Shown here piece after piece: positions 31,401 through 42,261 of a stretch of DNA of 64,000 bases (its first letter is position 1; the number at the start of each line of letters is the position of its first letter). The stretch is from assembly GCA_024760905.1 (NCBI GenBank), contig CM045735.1, positions 10,870,749 to 10,934,748 on the forward strand, in the 5' to 3' direction. The position numbers were made by a program, and so were the translations under genes. The notes beneath the pieces were generated by a model that saw only the letters and a list, made by a program, of their open reading frames with translations, searched no databases and was not told the origin of the DNA. This DNA is from Plotosus lineatus (lineage: Eukaryota > Chordata > Actinopteri > Siluriformes > Plotosidae).

Positions 31401-31790
31401 GTCCGCCCACGTCACGTTAAACACGGTTGTCTGCGTGTCCGCCCACGTCACGTTAAACACGGTTGTCGTTGTCGGTGAGTGTCCGCCCACGTCACGTTAA
31501 ACACGGTTGTTGGTGAGTGTCCGCCCACGTCACGTTAAACACGGTTGTCGGTGAGTGTCCGCCCACGTCACGTCGGTGAGTGTCCACATCATGTTAAACA
31601 CGGTTGTCGGTGAGTGTCCACATCAAGCTAACACGGTTGTCTGTGTGTGTGTCCACATCAAGCTAACACGGTTGTCTGTGTGTGTGTCCACATCAAGCTA
31701 ACACGGTTGTCTCTGTGTGTGTCCACATCAAGCTAAGGTTGTCTGTGTGTGTGTGTCCACATCAAGTTCATATGGCTGTCTGTGTTACCT
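28474..31790. repeat. CpG-rich minisatellite, about 55 units, split by a LINE
   Basis: Ten units of 26 bp (28474-28735, one of 28 bp) start cacgtcgcgttaaacgcgg. About eight units of 38 bp follow (from 28736), formed by adding a 12-bp GT-rich extension. Then come 36-38-bp units in which the core has become cacatcacgttaaacacgg, up to the LINE at 29781. After the LINE, 36-bp-like units continue from 31233 and decay (cacatcaagctaacacgg) to about 31790. Reading frames across it are repeat artefacts. It lies in ttc1 intron 1. Confidence 0.95.
29781..31232 (-). mobile_element. RTE-like LINE, 5' truncated, inserted in the minisatellite
   Basis: On the minus strand it encodes most of a reverse transcriptase: LKRMKSGKAVGPDDIPVEVW, NYRGIKLMSHTMKLWERIVE, FVDLEKAYDRVPREEL, GLHQGSALSPFLFATVMD, then MVFADDIVIC with the FADD catalytic pair. 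The C-terminus RMLRLELPGRRPRGRPKRRF and the 3' end cagccgaaagaaaaagaaga follow. The frame is broken at about 30300-30430 and 30735-30775. Both junctions are minisatellite units. Confidence 0.93.
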
Positions 31791-31794
31791 GCTG

Positions 31795-32378
31795 ACCACA
31801 ATACATCTGCTAACTTATCTGATGACCCTGTTCCAGTAACTCGGTCTATCAACTGTGAACACGAAAGAAAATGTCAAATGTAAGCTTATTTTATCTTCGT
31901 TTTTATTTCAGTCGGTCAGTTTTTTGCACACCTTTCTGTTTCTGCTATGTTTACCGAATATCCACTTATGGTATATGGTATACTAATTTTACACGAATGG
32001 CATGTTGACCTGGAAAGTCTTCTCGAAGCGCGAGCCAGAAGTCATCAGTAAACAATCTGCTAGAAACCAGGTGTTTTAACATCCAGACTGAGGCTAAATG
32101 TCACAGCTAACTTAAATATTACACAAACCAGGACACATTTTTAAGTCCAGACGATATCAGCTACTATAAAAATGTTCACATAATACTAAATATAAGATAA
32201 ATTTAAAATAACTAAAGACAGGCAATAATTCTGCCAGACGCATAACTAGCTATTAGCATAGCACTGTTAGCTTCAGCTGACACGTTTGTTTACCGCTAAT
32301 TACGACCCTTAAAGTACATGCAACTGACCATATCCTCAAATATTTATACATGTACATGATATCAATATATTAAATTAC
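31795..32378. other. ttc1 intron 1, proximal part
   Basis: No repeat recognised. It runs from the end of the minisatellite to the donor of the putative untranslated exon. Confidence 0.45.
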
Positions 32379-32510
32379 CTGGAAATAACTGTTTACGGCT
32401 CACGGCTGCCTTCCAGAACACTTAAACAGAGAGAGATGCGTTAGCTCTGTTATCCCAACCGGACCATTTCTTAAACTGCAGTAATGGCGGAGCGTGTGCG
32501 TCACTGTAGT
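32379..32510 (-). other. ttc1: putative ttc1 5' untranslated exon 1
   Basis: On the minus strand the sequence ends cagttatttccag followed by gtaatt, a good donor, and exon 2 has an acceptor 17 nt before its ATG. The right border is a guess, set at the promoter-like boxes. It assumes ttc1 has a non-coding first exon; no transcript evidence is available. Confidence 0.5.
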
Positions 32511-32560
32511 TCCCGGAAGTAGGTGGGACGGACCAGGTTACAATGGATTTGGAGCGGTTC
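32460..32560 (-). promoter_or_regulatory. ttc1: candidate TATA-less promoter of ttc1
   Basis: An ETS-type site ccggaagt lies at 32513-32520 and a YY1-like atggcgg at 32484-32490, in a short GC-richer patch between AT-rich flanks. These boxes are common in housekeeping promoters, which fits a widely expressed gene such as ttc1. It is the only such patch upstream of the first coding exon and outside transposons. Confidence 0.55.
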
Positions 32561-32785
32561 GGGTTGTTCATGATGCATTTCTAAATTAGCGTTTTAAAAA
32601 GCTCATGGCGCCAAGAAGGCCTGGGTTCGATTCCCAGCCTGGGCGTTTCTGTGTGGGGTTTGCAAGTTCGTCTCATGCTTCATGATTGTGTGGATTTCCT
32701 CCGGGTTTTCCGGTTTCCTCCCACAATCCAGAAACATGCACAGTAGGTTAATTGGCTGTTCCAAATCGCCACTAGGTGTGAGTCT

Positions 32786-33138
32786 GTCTGTCTTCCTTTG
32801 GGCTTTTTCCCTTTTACTCAGGAGTCGCCACAGCAAATCATCTGATTCGCACATTTGATTTGGCAGAGGTTTTTACGTCGGATGCCCTTCCTGTCACAAC
32901 CCTTTTAGTAAGGGACAGAAACACGCTGACGACTTTGCAGCTACTCTTTACGAAAGTCAGCAATGGTTCTTTTACATGCCTCTCACCATAGACAGTGAGA
33001 GACATGGCCTGCCTTTTATAACCCAGTTAGCTGCACTGGGGGGGACAGTGACAACCTTGCAGAGAGTGGGACTCGAACCCCCAACCTTTGGATCAGTGAT
33101 CCAGCACCCTATACCACTAGATCACTACTGCCCAAGTG
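32786..33138 (-). repeat. type A SINE, near full length
   Basis: The tail cttcctttgggctttttccc is at the left and the reversed head ataccactagatcactactg at the right. It splits a V-type SINE. Confidence 0.88.
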
Positions 33139-33156
33139 TGAGTGTGAGTATGAATA

Positions 33157-33315
33157 GACAGTGAGAGACATGGCCCGCCTTTGATAACCCAGTTAGCTGC
33201 ACTGGGGGGGACAGTGACAACCTTGCGGAGAGTGGGACTCGAACCCCCAACCTTTGGATCAGCGGTCCAGCACCACTAGACCACTACTACCTAGGTGTGA
33301 GTGTGAGTATGAATA
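33157..33315 (-). repeat. tandem duplicate of the head half of the preceding SINE
   Basis: Sequence from acagtgagagacatggc to gtgtgagtgtgagtatgaat repeats the segment at about 32991-33155 with few changes. The duplicated unit spans half of the SINE plus its flank, so it arose after SINE insertion. Confidence 0.85.
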
Positions 33316-33462
33316 TTTGCATGAATGTTGGCCCAGTGATGGCCTGGTGAGCTGTCCAGGGTGTACTCTGCCCTTGCCCTGAGTTGGCTGAGATGGGCGC
33401 CAGCCTCCCTTAATCCTCCTAATTAGGATTAAGCAGTTCAAAAAATGAATGAATGTAGATTA

Positions 33463-33465
<3 letters not shown>

Positions 33466-33523
<58 letters not shown>
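33466..33523. repeat. (AT)n microsatellite
   Basis: About 28 AT units adjoining a family D element. Confidence 0.95.
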
Positions 33524-33525
<2 letters not shown>

Positions 33526-33527
<2 letters not shown>

Positions 33528-34254
33528 GCCGGCCCCTAATTTACGAAGACCTCTTTGTACGAAATCCCTGGATTACGAAAACATTTTCTTGAGTTTCTGT
33601 CCCCAAATACGAAACAACCTCCTCTTTCTAAAAGAAATGCAAAATTCAAATGTGCCAATCAAAATTTTACTTGCTCTCTCATTGGCTGTCTCTCAACATC
33701 CCGCCCCGGCTGGCCTCCCAGATAGAGACAGAAGGATCTTGATCTTGATAGAAGTGAGATGAAGGAAGGAAGCTTCACTCTTTAGTTTGTTAAAGTTGTT
33801 TTAATTCAGTAAATGTTTAATAAATGTGGGCGCATTTGAGCTCATATGGAATTCCAATCCCTCAAGGAATCAAATTAAAGTTGAGTTTGTCAAGCAGGGA
33901 ATGTGCTTTGAATTCACGTCTTGTGGGCGTGGCCCGCAGAGCGCGTGATAAGGAGACAGAGAGAGAGAGAGAGCAAGAGAGAGGTGTGTGTATGTGTGTT
34001 AATAAAATGTTTAATAATGATTTAATTAATCAAAATGTTAATGAAATGTTTAAATGGTTTAATAAAAAATGTATTTTACTTTTAACACGTATTTCATACA
34101 AATTTTGTGTACTTTTATCATTTTTAAAGGGTTTATGGGGTTTATCCAGTCCAAGGACCGGAGACTTGGAACGAATTAGGCATTTACATGCAATATGTAG
34201 CCCCTACTTACGAAATCCCCGCTATATGGAGCTGAGTGTAAATTGGGGGCCGAC
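33526..34254. mobile_element. family D element, reversed relative to 20996-21722
   Basis: The left end cagccggcccctaatttacg mirrors the right end gtgtaaattgggggccgacta. The middle has caatcaaaattttacttgct, catcccgccccggctggcct and a run of gagagaga. It is the mirror image of the 20996 copy, including the reversed GC-box/CCAAT module near 33655-33720. Confidence 0.75.
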
Positions 34255-34292
34255 TATATATCTGAGATTTCCTTTCGGCTTTTTCACATATA

Positions 34293-34358
34293 CAGGGATC
34301 CCTCACTTTCCTCGGTTAATTGGAACCGAGATTCCCATGATCATCGAAAGCCACAAAG
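34293..34358. mobile_element. family A element, end fragment
   Basis: TA then cagggatccctcactttcct and the ggttaattgg block, cut off by the GT/TA microsatellite that follows. Confidence 0.7.
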
Positions 34359-34492
<134 letters not shown>

Positions 34493-34493
34493 C

Positions 34494-34832
34494 AGGGGCA
34501 GTGGTGGTCTAGTGGTATAGAGTGCTGGATCGCTGATCCATAGGTTGGGGGTTCGAGTCCCACTCTCCACAAGGTTGTCACTGCCCCCCCAAACCCCCCC
34601 CCCCCCCCCAGTGCAGCTAACTGGGTTATCAAAGGCGGGCCATGTCTCTCACTGTCTATGGTGAGATGTAAAAGAACCATTGCTGACTTTCGTAAAGAGT
34701 AGCTGCAACACCATCAGCGTGTTTCTGTCCCTTGCTCAAAGGGTTGTGACAGGAAGGGCATCCGACAAAAACCTCTGCCAAATCAAACGTGCGAATCAGA
34801 TGATTCTCTGTGGCAACTCCCAAGTAAAAAGG
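34494..34832 (+). repeat. type A SINE, near full length
   Basis: Head ggggcagtggtggtctagtgg at 34496, B box ggttcgagtcc, a stretch of about 14 C at 34597, and the tail to cccaagtaaaaaggga. A full type A copy in plus orientation. Confidence 0.9.
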
Positions 34833-35174
34833 GAGTATATATACACACTACAGACATGAGGCAGATCAGGAGTAGTGTAAAATAGGTTTGATATAAGATT
34901 TATTTTACCATGGCAACAAAAATTTAAAAGAAAAAAACTGCAAAGATTTTCCCATAGGAATGAATGGGACATCAATGTGGAACAACAAAAAAATAATTGT
35001 AGACATGGTTAAGCTTGAGTGTCATTTTCATAATTGCACCGTTTTTTACAAAATGTGCAACACGCTGGAGGCTAATATTCAAAATAACTACTGGAATGTT
35101 CTGATTATTATTATTATTATTATTATTATTATTTGTATATCTATTATGTCTCCCTAACGCATTTGCAAAACTGC

Positions 35175-35485
35175 TTATTCCAACTTGGTTTGTGGGGAGC
35201 CTAACTCGGTCTACAATGGGCAAAGGCAGAGTACACCATGAGCAGTTCAACAGACCATTGCAGGGCCAACATACACAACCATTCACATTCACATCCGCAC
35301 CATGGGCAATTTGGAACAGCTAATTAGCCTAATGTGCATGTCTTCTGACTGTGGGAGGGAATCCACACAAGCACGGGGAGAACATGCAAACTCCACATGG
35401 AAATAGTCAAGCCTGGGAGTGGAACCCAGGACTTTCTTGCTATGAGGTGGACATGCTAACCAGTATGGCACCATTCCACCTTTTT
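35175..35485 (-). repeat. V-type SINE (type C)
   Basis: Reversed order: ggggagcctaactcggtcta, gcaatttggaacagctaat, acatgcaaactccacatgg, then the head around tgctatgaggtggacatgct. Nearly full length. Confidence 0.8.
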
Positions 35486-35518
35486 ATATTGTTCTAAGTT
35501 TTGCACTGTCGGTCTGTA

Positions 35519-35900
35519 TGACATGACAGTGGGACTTAGTATAGAGTGAGAACAGAAGAGGACCAAGTATTGAACCCTGGGAGAAACTTGGGGAGCAGAT
35601 GAGTGGAGCAGCTGTGGATCCCTTCCTATATATTTAACCTAATATGAGTGACCTTCCAGGAAGGAAGCTTGTCATTGCCAAGCTGAACCACGTATTCCAA
35701 GACTCCTGAGGATGGATGACAGAGTCTTGTAGTTGTCAGTAGCATATGCTGCTGAAAGATTAAGAAAAATGAGAACTGATGACATCATAGCTGATCTCAC
35801 TGAATATAGCGTCTCTTTGATAGCCAGAAGTACAATCTTTATGGGAAGTACTACCCCGAAGACAGACTGATTAGGGTCTTGGAGGTTCTGCAAGAAATTG
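35519..35900 (-). mobile_element. L2-like LINE relic (reverse transcriptase piece)
   Basis: On the minus strand SSVLIFLNLSAAYATDNYKT and LSSILRSLGIRGSAWQ are followed, in another frame, by SFSQGSILGPLLFSLYTKS. These match the LDLSAAFDTV...LGI and PQGSVLGPLLFSLYT motifs of L2/CR1-group reverse transcriptases. Heavily decayed. Confidence 0.75.
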
Positions 35901-36432
35901 AAACTTGGTTATTGTTAGTGGGAATGATTGGCACAAGGTCTTGACAGACATTGTGGAACAGATTGGATCCGGTGGACAGGTGGTAGGATTGCACGACAAA
36001 ATGACTTACAGGATCTCTTCAAGATTGGAAAATTGTGCCAGCAGAAATCACATTAGTTGAGAATGTGGCTAGAAGAGCACAGCAAAAAGCCAGATCTTTT
36101 TTGAATTGTGATTACTTTCATTTCACACTGATGCTCTTAATTCTTGAAAATTACCACGCAGCATATCTAATGACTAACAAGACGAGCAAGTAATCATCCT
36201 GGGTTTGGAAGATAGTGGGCACAGAAGATCCATAAATGCAGAAAGTGAGTAGAAAAAGAATGTCAGTTGCAGAGTCTAATGGTAGGAAAGAAAGGGCCAC
36301 AAGTTCTGGAAGGTATCATAGAGTGCAGGAGGCAACAAACAGGAGAAGAGAATAAAATAAATAAATGAATAAAAGGGCCAATAAAGGAGAAAAGAAACAC
36401 AAAGTTATAGTCCATAAATAGCAGTATGGCAT

Positions 36433-36622
36433 AACAGTTTCTTCTCTCTAGTTGGTGTGGTGTGCAAAGGATATTGCATCCTCAATAGACCGCTTTTGGC
36501 AGTACGCAAACTGCAGTGAGTTCAGAATCTCGTTGATGTGGTTGTAGCATGTCTCAGCACACGCTTTTCGAAGAATTTCACTGCTGCAGGAATCAGAGCT
36601 TCAAGGCAGCAGTCATTAAGAC
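36433..36622 (-). mobile_element. second LINE reverse transcriptase relic (CR1/Rex-like)
   Basis: The minus strand reads LNDCCLEALIPAAVKFFEKR in one frame and ILNSLQFAYCQKRSIEDAIS in another. These correspond to LND(Y)RPVALT...K(F)EK and LDPLQFAYR.NRS.DDA motifs. It is a different family from the L2-like relic just to its left. Confidence 0.7.
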
Positions 36623-36641
36623 AACTGACTTTATTTATTTT

Positions 36642-36959
36642 TCAGCATAGAATAGCATTTTTTTTTTTAAACCAGGTAAAGAATATTGAATTCTTTTGGT
36701 CTGAAATTCCATCTTGCCTGGCAGCATTCTCAATGTTATTTTTGCAGAAAATCTTCCTCGTATCATTCACAGAAACCATAGGCATAACCTCATACAATGT
36801 CGCCAGCCCTCGTAGTAGAGTGTGTTTGTTAGCAAGCTCAAAGACAACATAAAATCCATTCAGCTCCATTGGGGAGTAACACACTCGCAGCTGTTTAAGT
36901 GGGTGATTGGGGTTTGTAATCTGTGACAGCATGGATTCCCTGCCACATCTGACACACAT
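36642..36959 (-). other. unidentified 105-codon open frame
   Basis: It includes CYSPMELNGFYVVFELANKH and LATLYEVMPMVSVNDTRKIF. I recognise no family. It lies upstream of a LINE relic on the same strand and next to a Tc1 end, so it may be part of an unknown repeat, but the composition looks protein-like. The ATG is not supported by other signals. Confidence 0.25.
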
Positions 36960-37148
36960 ATTTGTGCTGGTAAATGGCTGGCAACCTTCTTCACTTAGTT
37001 ATCCTGGATTGTCAATAGTCCTATTTCCCTCATGCTAAGGTCTCACATAGCTGATTATTACCAGTGGCTAGGATTATTGAGGTCATGCCGTGACCACTCT
37101 GGCAGATTTTAGGGGCAGTTCCTTGCAAAAATAAGGGTGGAGGTAATA

Positions 37149-38240
37149 CAGTCATGTGAAAAAATTAGGTCAACGCTTTATTAAGAACTGTTTACTTCCA
37201 CCCATATTTTTTGTCAGTTAAGGTGCCCATGATCAGAACATTGTTACCCAGCATTTTTGAAGAAGGCTTGCCCTATTTAAATCTGACATTTAGTTTGGGG
37301 CCCCTGTCTGTTGAAGTGAGATTGAGCACCATGGTGAGATACAAAGGGCTGTCTGAGGCCTTCAGAAAGAAGATTGTGGCTGCTTATGAGTCTGGTAAGG
37401 AATTTAAAGCGATATGAAAAGAATTTCACATCAGCCATTCCACTATCCGGAAAATTATTTCCAAGTGGAGGACATTAAAAACATCTGCCACGATGCCCAG
37501 GTCTGGACATCCATGCAAGTTCACCCAAAGAGCAGACAGCAAGATGCTAAAAGAAGTCATGAAAAGTCCTAAAATATCAACACGGACCCCATGGCAGACT
37601 CTCACTACTGTAGGTGTGAAAGCACAGGACTCGACTATCAGAAACGGACTACACAAGTTTGAGCTTCATGGGAGGTGTGCAATGAGGAAATCTTTGCTCT
37701 CAAAAAAGAACATTAAGGCCAGACTGAAGTTTTCCAGAGAGAACATAGACAGAGACCAGGCCTTCGAGAAGAATGTTCTTTGGACAGATCAGTCTAAAGT
37801 TGAATTATTTGCACACAAGAACAGAACACATGTTTGGTAGAAACCAAATAGGAGCATTCCAGGAAAAGAACCTCATACCAACTGTCAAGCATGGGAGGTG
37901 GAAGTGTCATGGTTTGGGGATGCTTTTCTGCAGCAGGACCTGGCCAGCTCACCATCATAGAATCCACCACAAGTTCTACTGTGTATCAGAGACTGCTTGA
38001 TGATCATGTGGAACTGGAAACTGCAACATGACAATGACCCAAAACATAACAGTAAATCCGCCAAAGACTGGCTGAAAACTAAGAAGTGGATAATCCTGGA
38101 ATGGCCCAGTCAAAGCCCGGATCTTAATCACATTGAGATGCTGATGGGTGACTTGAAATGGGCTGTGTATGCAAGAAACCCCTCAAACATCTCACAGCTG
38201 AACGAATTCTACATTGAGGACTGGGGAAAACCTTCTGCTT
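37149..38240 (+). mobile_element. Tc1-like transposon with 5' end, 3' end lost
   Basis: The left end cagtcatgtgaaaaaattag follows TA at 37147-37148. The transposase region follows. No matching right terminus was found after 38240. It is a different Tc1 lineage from the copy at 24798. Confidence 0.8.
37331..38240 (+). pseudogene. Tc1 transposase, several stops and frameshifts
   Basis: MVRYKGLSEAFRKKIVAAYE opens an HTH region, interrupted by a stop after FKAI. Then follow MPRSGHPCKFTQRADSKMLK, NVLWTDQSKVELF (first Asp), LQHDNDPKHNSKSAKDWLKT (second Asp) and SPDLNHIEMLMGDLKWAV (Glu), so all three triad residues remain. Frame changes occur near 37435, 37840 and 37925. The C-terminus is lost after IEDWGK. 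Confidence 0.88.
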
Positions 38241-38915
38241 AACCATATAGAAACGAATTGTTCAGTAGAAGTAGGATTTGAATCATGGACCGCTTGCTCC
38301 GGAGACAAATTCTTGGCCAATGATATATACAACTATTCCTTTTGTGATACGCTATCAGTTATATGTGCCAGTCCGAGGTTACCCCCTCCTTCAATAAAAG
38401 AGGATCTCCATAAAACCACTTCTGATGAGATAGTATTTGGATGTGAACCAGCCGCAGCAGAGAATCCGCATGAGAATGCTCAAGTGTTACCAAAAAGATT
38501 AGCTGTGAATTATTTAGAAGGTGGGGAGGTTTAATGATACAAGGGCAGTGAGTATGACTGGCAGTCATGAAATCGTTGAGGGAAAAAGGGTTCATGATAT
38601 AATGTGGCCAAAAATATTTTTCATTATTTATTTGTTTATTTATTTATTTATTTTACCTCAGAACAAAAAAATCTGATTTGCCCTGGTAGCATGATTTATG
38701 GTAGAATGGTCCATCCATTCATCCATCCCTACATTACCCGTACTGCTTATCCATCATGGTTGCAGGGGAAGCTGGAGACAACCTCAATTGACTTTGGGGG
38801 AGACGTGGCTAAGTTGCCAATCTACTGCAGGATAAACACAGACTCAAACAACTACCCACATTGACACTTGGTGTATTTAGAGTAGCCAGTTGATGTAACC
38901 TATGTGAAGCTATAT
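38241..38915. other. mostly unassigned, with a weak SINE-tail-like stretch
   Basis: 38700-38890 (ccattcatccatccctacat, gcaggggaagctggagacaa, gtgtatttagagtagccagt) resembles the common teleost repeat tail with a catccattc start. The rest is unrecognised. Confidence 0.4.
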
Positions 38916-39497
38916 CAGTGCTTTTCAATTATTTTCTCTGGCGCCCCCTCCAGGAAGAAAAAAACATTTCTCGCCTCCCCACCGCCCTGCGAGCGCCTAT
39001 AAATAGTATTATTTGTCTATAAAATTGTTATTAGTACACCTCTGCATAACATTGTATCTTTATTAACATTAAAACCAAAAAAGAAAGAAATATAGTTCAA
39101 CTTACAATGAAGAAAAACTTCATTAACACTGTTTTTTAACCAATGTGCCTGAAATAAAAAATAGATCCTTATTTAAACTCATTCAACTTATTTATGTCTT
39201 AATATCTCCGTCTCTCTCCACCTTTCTCTTCGTTCCTGTTAGAAATTTTTCCGTGTTGTTTCTTGAGGGGTTGTTTACTGTACTTCATATTGTTTGCTCG
39301 TGTGAAAAACCGCTACACCATAGCGCAACAATGAGAGCACCACTGCCAACTACTGGAGTGGAGTTGCAATTATACTTAATTCTCATACAATATTCCAGAA
39401 AAGCATGTTTCCCAGGGTCATACCCCCCCCCCCCCCATGCATTCACACCGTGCCCCCTGGCATCATACTGGCGTGCCCCACTATTTGACAAGCACTG
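38916..39497. mobile_element. short non-autonomous hAT element, 8-bp target duplication
   Basis: The target agctatat at 38908-38915 recurs as agctatgg at 39498-39505 (6 of 8). The ends are cagtgcttttcaattattttc and gccccactatttgacaagcactg reversed. The interior matches the element at 10429-11719 but lacks its BED coding part. Confidence 0.85.
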
Positions 39498-39583
39498 AGC
39501 TATGGATGGAGACAACATGCAAACGCCTCACAGAAAGACTCTTGGGTGAGATTTGGACTCAGAACCTCTCTCTGTCAGGTAAT

Positions 39584-39640
<57 letters not shown>
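39584..39640. repeat. (GT)n microsatellite
   Basis: About 28 uninterrupted GT units. Confidence 0.95.
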
Positions 39641-40025
39641 CAGCTGACAAAGATGTCCTCTAAGCTTGACCAGCTCAGATGTTTTGGCTGATGAGACTAT
39701 TCTGAGGGTTTTCAGATGGAGCTTGAAATTCTGAGAACATTTCCTGGCTCTTATCATAAAGTGAGCATTACTAGCACATTCAGGCTTTACCATACTCTCC
39801 AAACACCCAGTGTTGTAATCTCATTACAAACAGAGCAATCTTGCGATGACTTGCAGCCACTGAAAGCTTTTTCTCTTCTTCCTTTTCTTCAGATCTCTCA
39901 GGAGACCTTGATTTATGTACAAGCTGCAAGACTGGCCTGAGCATTTGTGCTGACATCCCCTAATTTCTGCTTAAGGGATTTGCATGGATTGTCTCGGTGC
40001 CATATGGAACGTCTCTGCATCTAAA

Positions 40026-40260
40026 ATTGGTTCCCAACCGTTTTGTTACTCCTGCACCCCTAAAAAGATTTTGCTCTGACCTCCTGCCCCCTACATTTTA
40101 TACTTTGTTCAAAGATAAAGAATGTGGAATTATACTAAATTTTATAAAAAGACAATATTTATTTCAAAACTTACAGCCCTGCTTCTCACACCCCTGGAAT
40201 GAGGCCTTGCACCCCCGGGGGTGGGGGGGGGGGGTGAGCACCCCTGGTTGGGAACCCCTG
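40026..40260. mobile_element. candidate short hAT element
   Basis: The inverted ends ggttcccaacc at 40028 and ggttgggaacc at 40245, and an interior with ccacccc-type ends, resemble hAT short elements. I cannot fix an 8-bp duplication, so the borders are approximate. Confidence 0.5.
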
Positions 40261-40365
40261 CTCTATAAAGGCCAATAGTAGAAACATGAGTAAAGAATAA
40301 CCAATGTATCTCATAAAACAGGATTGATATCAATTATATGAATATTTTAATTAATTAATTCAGTT

Positions 40366-40705
40366 GCAGAACAGTGGTGGTCTAGTGGTATAAGGCGCCG
40401 GATCGCTGATCCAAAGGTTGGGGGTTTGAGTCCCACTCTCTACAGGGTTGTCACTGTCCCCGCCCAGTGCAGCTAACTGGGCTATCAAAGGCCGGCCATG
40501 TCTCTCACTGTCTATGGTGAGAGGCATGTAAAAGAACCATTGCTGACTTTCGACAAGAGTAGCTGCAAAGCCATCAGCGTGTTTCCGCCCTGCGATGGCC
40601 TGGCGAGCTGTCCAGGGTGTACTCTGCCCTCGCCCTGAGTTGGCTGGGATGGGCACCAGCCTCCCCGCGACCCTAATCAGGATGAAGCGGTTGCAGAAAA
40701 TGAAC
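40366..40705 (+). repeat. type A SINE
   Basis: Head acagtggtggtctagtggta, second box ggtttgagtcc, the body to gccgcgtttccgccctgcg-type and the tail gatgaagcggttgcagaaaa. Near full length. Confidence 0.88.
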
Positions 40706-40737
40706 TGAACTGAAGTTGCAGAACTGCTTTATCCTTT

Positions 40738-40965
40738 ATTAGGTTTGTTTGTACTGACGCCTATCTCAGTCGACACTGGGTGAAGGTGGGGTACACTATG
40801 AAGAGCTTGATTATCCATCACAGGGCCAAATCACACACAATTAGCGGCAATTCGGAATAACCAGTTAGCCTAATGAGCATGTATTCGGACTGTGGGAGGG
40901 AAACCACAGTACCCAGAGGAAACCCACGTAAGCAAGGAGACGACGCTCTGTGTAAATAGTGATGG
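40738..40965 (-). repeat. V-type SINE (type C), truncated
   Basis: Contains tatctcagtcgacactgggt, attagcggcaattcggaata and ggactgtgggagggaaacca. The head is missing. Confidence 0.75.
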
Positions 40966-41329
40966 TTTGAGAAAGTCTATGTTATTATCTACGTTATTAC
41001 TTTGTAAATATCTAAATGAATATCATCATATGCAAAGGAAAAATAATAAAAATAAAAAAGCTTATTGGCAAACTACACAAACATCTAAAGAAAGAATTCA
41101 TAGAGTATTTTCCCAGATCATTAGTTGGGAGATATGAAAATAATGTATATAAAGCAGCACCTGTTATAAAATCAAGAAGGAATGTTACTAGAATGTTTAG
41201 CTTATGTATTTACTTTAAAGAGAATGGTTTTTTTTAAATTATTATTAAATCAAATTTCAATCAAATTGTTCTTAAAGGAATTAAAAAGAATTACAACAAA
41301 TGTATTAAATACTCTCATTCACTTGCTCA

Positions 41330-41520
41330 CTCATTTGGGGACAATTCAGGGACAATTCAGAACAGCCAGTTCACCTAATGTGCATGACTTTTGATTGTGA
41401 GAGGAAATTGGCGTCCCCAGAGGAAACCCATAAGTGCACAGAGAGAACATGCAAACTCAACAAAAAAACATCCAAACCTTATTGTGAGGTGGATTTTCTA
41501 AACACTATGCAACTGTACTG
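41330..41520 (-). repeat. V-type SINE (type C), truncated
   Basis: Contains cagaacagccagttcacct, agaggaaacccataagtgc and catgcaaactcaac. The tRNA-head side ends near 41510. Confidence 0.7.
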
Positions 41521-41571
41521 CCAATATGAAATACAGCACAGGAAGAAAAGAATTTTAATGTATTCTGTATA

Positions 41572-41693
41572 TAGGTATACGTCGGCTTACGTCATTAATT
41601 GGTTCCAGGAGAGACAACTTAAGTCGAGAAATGACTTAAATTGAATTAGCTTGTCTCTAGGCTAGGCTAGGCTACACCAAATTTACTTGTTTT

Positions 41694-41724
<31 letters not shown>

Positions 41725-41815
41725 GATTTTCTGAGTAGATCCTTCCGTAGGAGAGTGCTCAAAAATTTTTGGTAGAGCAAATAACAAAAAAACAAAAAAG
41801 GGTATATATATTTTT

Positions 41816-41864
<49 letters not shown>

Positions 41865-42249
41865 GACATTTAATATACTAAATATATATGATATAATATA
41901 TAATATAAGATTATAATGATGTAAACTTTAGTGAGTATATTGGTAGTAGGATGCTGAGGTTGGAACTACCAGGCAGAAGGCCCAGAGGAAGACCAAAGAG
42001 AAGATTTATGGATGTGGTGAAGGCGGACATGAAGGTCGTTGGAGTAAGAGTAGAAGATGCAGAGGATAGGGAGAGATGGAGGCAGATCATTTGCTGTGAT
42101 GACCCCTGAAGGGAACAGCCGAAAGGAAAAGAAGAAGAATGATGTACTAGTAAACTTTAGTTTTATTTTTATTTTTCCATATATTTTTTTGAAAACCGAC
42201 ATAAAACCGAGAACGATTTAACTCAAAATGACTTAGCTCGAGGTATACA
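41572..42249. mobile_element. family F element (TA type), carrying a LINE end
   Basis: Left taggtatacgtcggcttacg mirrors right gacttagctcgaggtatacat. The interior has an AT tract (41813-41862) and a LINE fragment in the plus direction. Borders are approximate. Confidence 0.6.
41932..42146 (+). mobile_element. RTE-like LINE, 3' end only
   Basis: Plus strand encodes RMLRLELPGRRPRGRPKRR-type sequence (ggatgctgaggttggaacta) and the 3' end gaacagccgaaaggaaaaga followed by agaag repeats. Confidence 0.85.
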
Positions 42250-42261
42250 TGCCCAATCCAA

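Larger units (their letters stand above)
32616..33440 (+). repeat. V-type SINE (type C) opened by a type A SINE
   Basis: The left part has ggcctgggttcgattcccag and the ggtttcctcccacaatccag block up to ccactaggtgtgag at about 32780. The tail (gcctggtgagctgtccaggg, ttaggattaagcagttc) resumes at about 33300. Between lie a type A SINE and a partial duplication. Confidence 0.8.

Noticed and set aside
28474..31790. CRISPR-like array
   Set aside because: The units are tandem without unique spacers, and the host is a vertebrate.
34960..35157. Short frame ending in an isoleucine run
   Set aside because: It is mostly a TTA microsatellite; the N-terminal part has no recognisable similarity.
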